Positions 33,801 to 37,752 of a DNA stretch of 37,752 nucleotides are shown piece after piece. The stretch is from Reclinomonas americana ATCC 50394 (lineage: Eukaryota; Jakobida; Jakobea; Jakobida): the NCBI GenBank assembly GCA_048213135.1, contig PS015136.1, positions 36,734 to 74,485 of the forward strand, read 5' to 3'. The notes below the pieces were generated by a model. It was not told where the DNA came from. It saw only the letters and a list, made by a program, of their open reading frames with translations, and did no database searches. A program made the position numbers and the translations under genes. Positions within the stretch are counted from its first letter, which is position 1. Each line of letters starts with the position of its first letter.

Positions 33801-36800
33801 GCTGGATGGGAGCGTGGCCGAACTCGGGCACAACACCTCGATCGAGCAACATGGCCGCGAGCGCCGGTCGCTTGTACCACAGGCACAGTGCCAGAGGCGA
33901 GCGCACAGGAGTGGCGTAGTCCGGTCCCATCCACGACTGCCACAGTCGAGAGTCGCGCTGATCAGTGGCCGGCACACCAAACTGGAAGTGCACAGGAGTC
34001 AGTGCAACAGCGAGTGAGTGGTGAAGGAGCATTGTAAAACGGCTCACCAAATCGATGAACTTGGCCAGCAATTCCTCCTGTCCGGCTTCGATGAGTGCTC
34101 GTGGCAGTGTCCACGCCGACAACAGTTGCATGCGCACGCCGACTGACAGGCGACGCAGCGGCTGACTGCCAATTGCCGGCAGCGGTGGCTCACGAGGAGG
34201 TCTCTTCTCCAGCACCAGTCGGACTGCGTCCCACTGCTGGCAATAGGCCGCCAACATGAGCGCCGTCCAGCCGTCACCCAGAATGTCGCTGCAATGCGCG
34301 CGCGGTCAGTGGACGACAAAGAAACGTTGGAGGGATGTCTGTGTGGGGCACACGCGCCGCACCGATTGGGATCGACATTCTCGCAGTCCAGCAGCTGCGT
34401 CACGAGTGGTACGATTCCCGGACCGCGATCGGCCACTTGAACCCAGCCGAATGGCGAAAAGAAATGCGCATCGCCTCGCGGCCGTACCACAATACTCAGT
34501 ACGAGGGCGTCGTACGACAACGTGAGCGAACCACAGGTGCCAGTGGCCACCACGTCCGGTCGCGCACCAGCGCGCAGCAAGGCACTAACCAGCGCCGAAT
34601 TGCCCTGCGGAGCACGGAAAGAGAGGGATGGACAAGAAAAATCAACAACACTGCCCAATAAAGGAAGATTGCTGCACTTCGCTAGACATACCATACAACA
34701 GGCGGCCATCAGTGGCGTCATCTACACCGCCGGTGTCAGCAACGCTTACGAAGGATTTGACGACAGCAAGCGAATAACGTACTTGGAGCGACACCACTCG
34801 CATGTGTACGTTGCCTACGCGGAGAGGCGGCAGTAGGGCGCCGGGAACCTGCCACGTGTGATCGAGAGCCGGTGACTGCGGCGGGTACCGTTCAAGCAGT
34901 GCGTACACGACAGGCAAGCGGTCCATGAGAATGCACTCAGCCTGGCGTGCGGTCAGCAGAGCGAGTGAAGAACGTGGAGGTGGATCACACATATACCAGC
35001 GTGCTGGAATCGGGGGAGCCTTCGACGACCACACTGTCTGGGAATGCCTGCGTCACACACCCACTGTCAAACAGCAGCATTGACGCAGACAGAGGTGATG
35101 CACAGTGGACTTGACCTCCAAGCATGCCTGCAACGACGACAAGCTGCACGTCGCCGCATGCGCCAGCACACTTCGCAAAGGTGACCGTGCTTGTGATGTG
35201 ATGCCAGACAAGGCCGGAGGTCGCGCAAACAACGGTTGCTGTTCTCCCTCACGCCACGAGAGAAACTCGCGTCTGTTGGTGTTTTGTGGGGGATTTTTAG
35301 CAGGGACTGGTAGCACATGAAAGAAGAGGTGTGACGAACCCGTATCCCTCCATGACCGAATCGGCCACGTCTCTCGGCATCACCAAGGCACGCAAATTGC
35401 CGAGTGCAAGACTGTCTCGTCCCGTTGTGCCACTACTCTCAAAGTGCACCCGCCGAACGCCAGCTCGGAAGCACGAAACCACCGTGACAGCGTTGCATTC
35501 GTTCAATGCGTACTTGGCCGGCACTTGAATCACCGGTGGCTCGGCAGTCACCGCTCGAACTCTCTCCAGCAGGCTGAGCGACTACAAGGCGGCGACGTGA
35601 GTCGAACACTGGGGTTGCCACGCCGAGGGCACACCACTTGCAACTCAACTGTCGTTGTCCAACCACGGCCGACCGTGATGCCGAGCAGCTCCGTCAGCAG
35701 CTCCAAGTCCAGCTGCGGAAGACGCTGCGTGAACGTGTCGACCTCGTCCTGAGCGATGCTGGAGATCAGTGCTTTCATCGTCGTGCGCTCTTCGTGGGTC
35801 GCTGGCGTGCCAACGCGTCGAAGCAAGACTGCTATGCATTGGCGGCAATCGTGCGCCAGAGTAGAAAAGGAGCCAGTCTCATCCACAGATAAGTCGACCA
35901 GGAATGTCGGTTGTCGCTGCACGGCGAGTGCGAAGTGGTAAGCAGCAGGCGATTGTTCAGATTTCGGGACATAGGAGAACTCTTCGCCGTACCGAGGCCA
36001 CCCAATGAATNNNNNNNNNNNNNNNNNNNNNNNNNNNNNNNNNNNNNNNNNNNNNNNNNNNNNNNNNNNNNNNNNNNNNNNNNNNNNNNNNNNNNNNNNN
36101 NNNNNNNNNNNNNNNNNNNNNNNNNNNNNNNNNNNNNNNNNNNNNNNNNNNNNNNNNNNNNNNNNNNNNNNNNNNNNNNNNNNNNNNNNNNNNNNNNNNN
36201 NNNNNNNNNNNNNNNNNNNNNNNNNNNNNNNNNNNNNNNNNNNNNNNNNNNNNNNNNNNNNNNNNNNNNNNNNNNNNNNNNNNNNNNNNNNNNNNNNNNN
36301 NNNNNNNNNNNNNNNNNNNNNNNNNNNNNNNNNNNNNNNNNNNNNNNNNNNNNNNNNNNNNNNNNNNNNNNNNNNNNNNNNNNNNNNNNNNNNNNNNNNN
36401 NNGTTGCCTGCCAACAGACCGCGCAACAATTCAACGTGCGACCACGAGAATGTCGAACCACCCGCATCAATTGCCGCTGCCATGCCTGCACAGCACAGAG
36501 AAATACGAGCATGAAACTTGGAGGAAAAAACAAGCTGCACACACGCTGCCCCCTTGTGGCCGACGTACCTTGCGCATACGCAACCGTAATTGCAGCATCC
36601 AGCGCGATTCTAGCTGCATCGTCGCCTACCCCCAGCAGAGCGTGGAATAGACTGCGACGACACGCGTGTCACGGATGGAAGGAGAAGTGTCGGTCAATAT
36701 TGATAGGTGGTGTGTGCGTACCGCTCGTGGCGTGCACCGGCGGCCAGCTCGAACGCAGCCTTCAAGGCTCCATCGGCGAAATCCGCACCCAGATCCTTCA

Positions 36801-37752
36801 GCACAAATACAATGTCGACGCGCTCCTCCATCTCGTGCAGCCGGTACTCATCGTGCACCTGCGGGCATGTGTGTTGCGCAATTCGCAGACAGAAGCTACT
36901 GAGTGCCGGTACAGTGCAGGCTGCAACGACAGCCTGATTCAACTCCTTGCGAGTGAGTCGAACTGCACACGGAGATGAGAATATTTGCCGAAATGGGGAG
37001 AAAGGACTGGAAGATGTGCAGACCATGTGGAGCGACCACGCGCACTGTCANNNNNNNNNNNNNNNNNNNNCGTGTGCACGATGAGTCAGTGAGAAACAAT
37101 GGAGGAGGAGGAGGAAGAGGCAGCGATGACACACCAAGCTCCAGGTTGCCGATCCGGCAAAAGAAGGTGAATGGCGAACTCTGCGCGGGTGAATCAAGGA
37201 TGATGATAATCGAGATGGTGGTGCGCATCGCAGAGGACCAAGCGTTACAACACCTCAAAGTAGGCAACCTGTCGCGTGTACTGCGCAACAATGGCCAAAT
37301 GACGCTGTGTCGTCGGATCGACAACCGCTGTGCTGCACGACCACACAGGAGCCACGTGTCTGCCAGACACTGTGGGTTGGAGACGGGAGAGCACAAACTA
37401 TGCATGGTTGCATACGAAACGATCGACCGCAGAGCCACCAGACGATTTCCGTGTGTCCACGACTGAGAGCATTGTTGAGGAGAGCGGGCTTGAACTGCTC
37501 GTACCAAATGTTGCTGACCAAGACTTCCGCCTGCGTCGATATTGGAGAGTGAGCGAGATACTGCAGAGAGAAGCAGAGAGAAAAAGAACACGCTTGCTCT
37601 TACTCGCACGCAACAATGTCACTGGAGTCACGAAGCGAAGCGTCGAATTCGAACTGGCGATTCCGCAGAGTGCGATCGTTGACGAACTGGGCGGCCACAC
37701 CCTGCACGCCACGGCTCCGTTGGTGACTGTTCGCAGTACCGCTGACGGAAAA
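27897..37752 (-). CDS. Giant ankyrin-repeat protein with leucine-rich C-terminus, 3' part, runs off right edge
   Basis: About 32 exons, at least 2400 residues. In translation order: 37615-37752, 37416-37560, 37269-37327, unresolved stretch with 20-N gap, 36722-36962, 36569-36651, gap-side exon from 36485, gap, 35638-36010, 35340-35581, 35116-35272, 34997-35047, 34783-34941, 34692-34721, 34363-34604, 34048-34288, 33766-33981, 33395-33703, 33214-33327, 32868-33147, 32517-32804, 31784-32457, 31630-31714, 31267-31586, 30850-31200, 30452-30769, 30262-30369, 30145-30193, 29953-30078, 29681-29916, 29237-29612, 28659-29174, 28437-28592, 27897-28360. Phases agree at every placed junction from 36962 down to the stop, apart from the gap. 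Ankyrin units are clear (MTPLMAACCM, NSALVSALLRAGARPDVVA, GWTALMLAAYCQQWDAVRLVL); the 28.3-29.1 kb part has leucine-rich strands (CAPSLRQLTLRRVDALELRL). There is no enzyme motif. A scaffold is inferred. Confidence 0.75.
36011..36402. other. Assembly gap (392 N) inside ankyrin gene
   Basis: The gap lies between an exon reading into 36403 from the right and an exon opening at 36010 on the left, so coding sequence and at least part of an intron may be missing. Confidence 0.98.
36963..37268 (-). other. Unresolved part of ankyrin gene with 20-N gap (37051-37070)
   Basis: A phase-0 exon ends at 37269 (GTTGCC donor) and the next clear exon starts at 36962 in phase 1. An extra small exon near 37140-37165 is possible (a CAG acceptor followed by an open frame ending at GTGTGT), but two frames are possible and the gap prevents a choice. 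Confidence 0.5.

Noticed and set aside
1-37752. Bacterial-type features (operons, CRISPR, ribosome binding sites) and tRNA or rRNA genes
   Set aside because: I saw none: genes are spliced and nuclear in type, and no cloverleaf or rRNA core sequence was noticed on reading, though no covariance search could be run.

Overview
The window looks like an intron-dense nuclear genome of a free-living flagellated protist. Nearly every gene is cut by short GT-AG introns, mostly 50-100 nt and CT-rich on the sense strand. GC content is moderately high, there are long CT/AC/GAG microsatellites, and there are five assembly gaps (N runs), the first three touching CT or AC runs inside introns. A complete BBS4 implies a cilium or flagellum. 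I cannot name the lineage.

Layout, left to right: (1) minus strand, 5' part of a STAND/NACHT-like P-loop NTPase running off the left edge (1-2276). (2) A 1.35 kb divergent intergenic stretch. (3) Plus strand, a 30-exon, about 2378-residue single-pass surface protein with signal peptide, a long array of TIG-like beta-sandwich repeats, fibronectin-III-like domains, one membrane helix and a 310-residue tail (3630-13011). (4) Minus strand, a 111-residue single-pass membrane protein (13112-13705) and cyclin H of the CAK/TFIIH complex (13854-15111). (5) A 630 bp shared promoter region. (6) Plus strand, BBS4 (15742-19062), a TPR/coiled-coil protein of unknown family (19442-22132), and a 20-exon gene for an SPX / multi-pass membrane / thymidylate-kinase-like / DUF2252-like protein of about 1436 residues (22350-27845). 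(7) Minus strand, a giant ankyrin-repeat protein with a leucine-rich C-terminal part that enters from the right edge and ends at 27897.

The genes are functionally mixed, as expected for a eukaryotic chromosome; no operon logic applies. The most unusual items are the SPX-membrane-nucleotide-kinase-like-DUF2252 fusion, which suggests a phosphate or inositol-pyrophosphate-sensing membrane protein with two phosphotransferase-type cytosolic domains; a recurrent non-standard 5' splice site GTTGCG used by at least 16 introns in seven of the eight genes; and a three-fold, four-domain super-repeat in the surface protein visible in both exon phases and splice-site type.

All exon boundaries were placed by hand from reading frame, splice dinucleotides and recognisable protein motifs. 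For genes 3, 4, 5, 6 and 7 the intron phases close to a whole number of codons from ATG to stop. The STAND gene and the right end of the ankyrin gene are only partly resolved.
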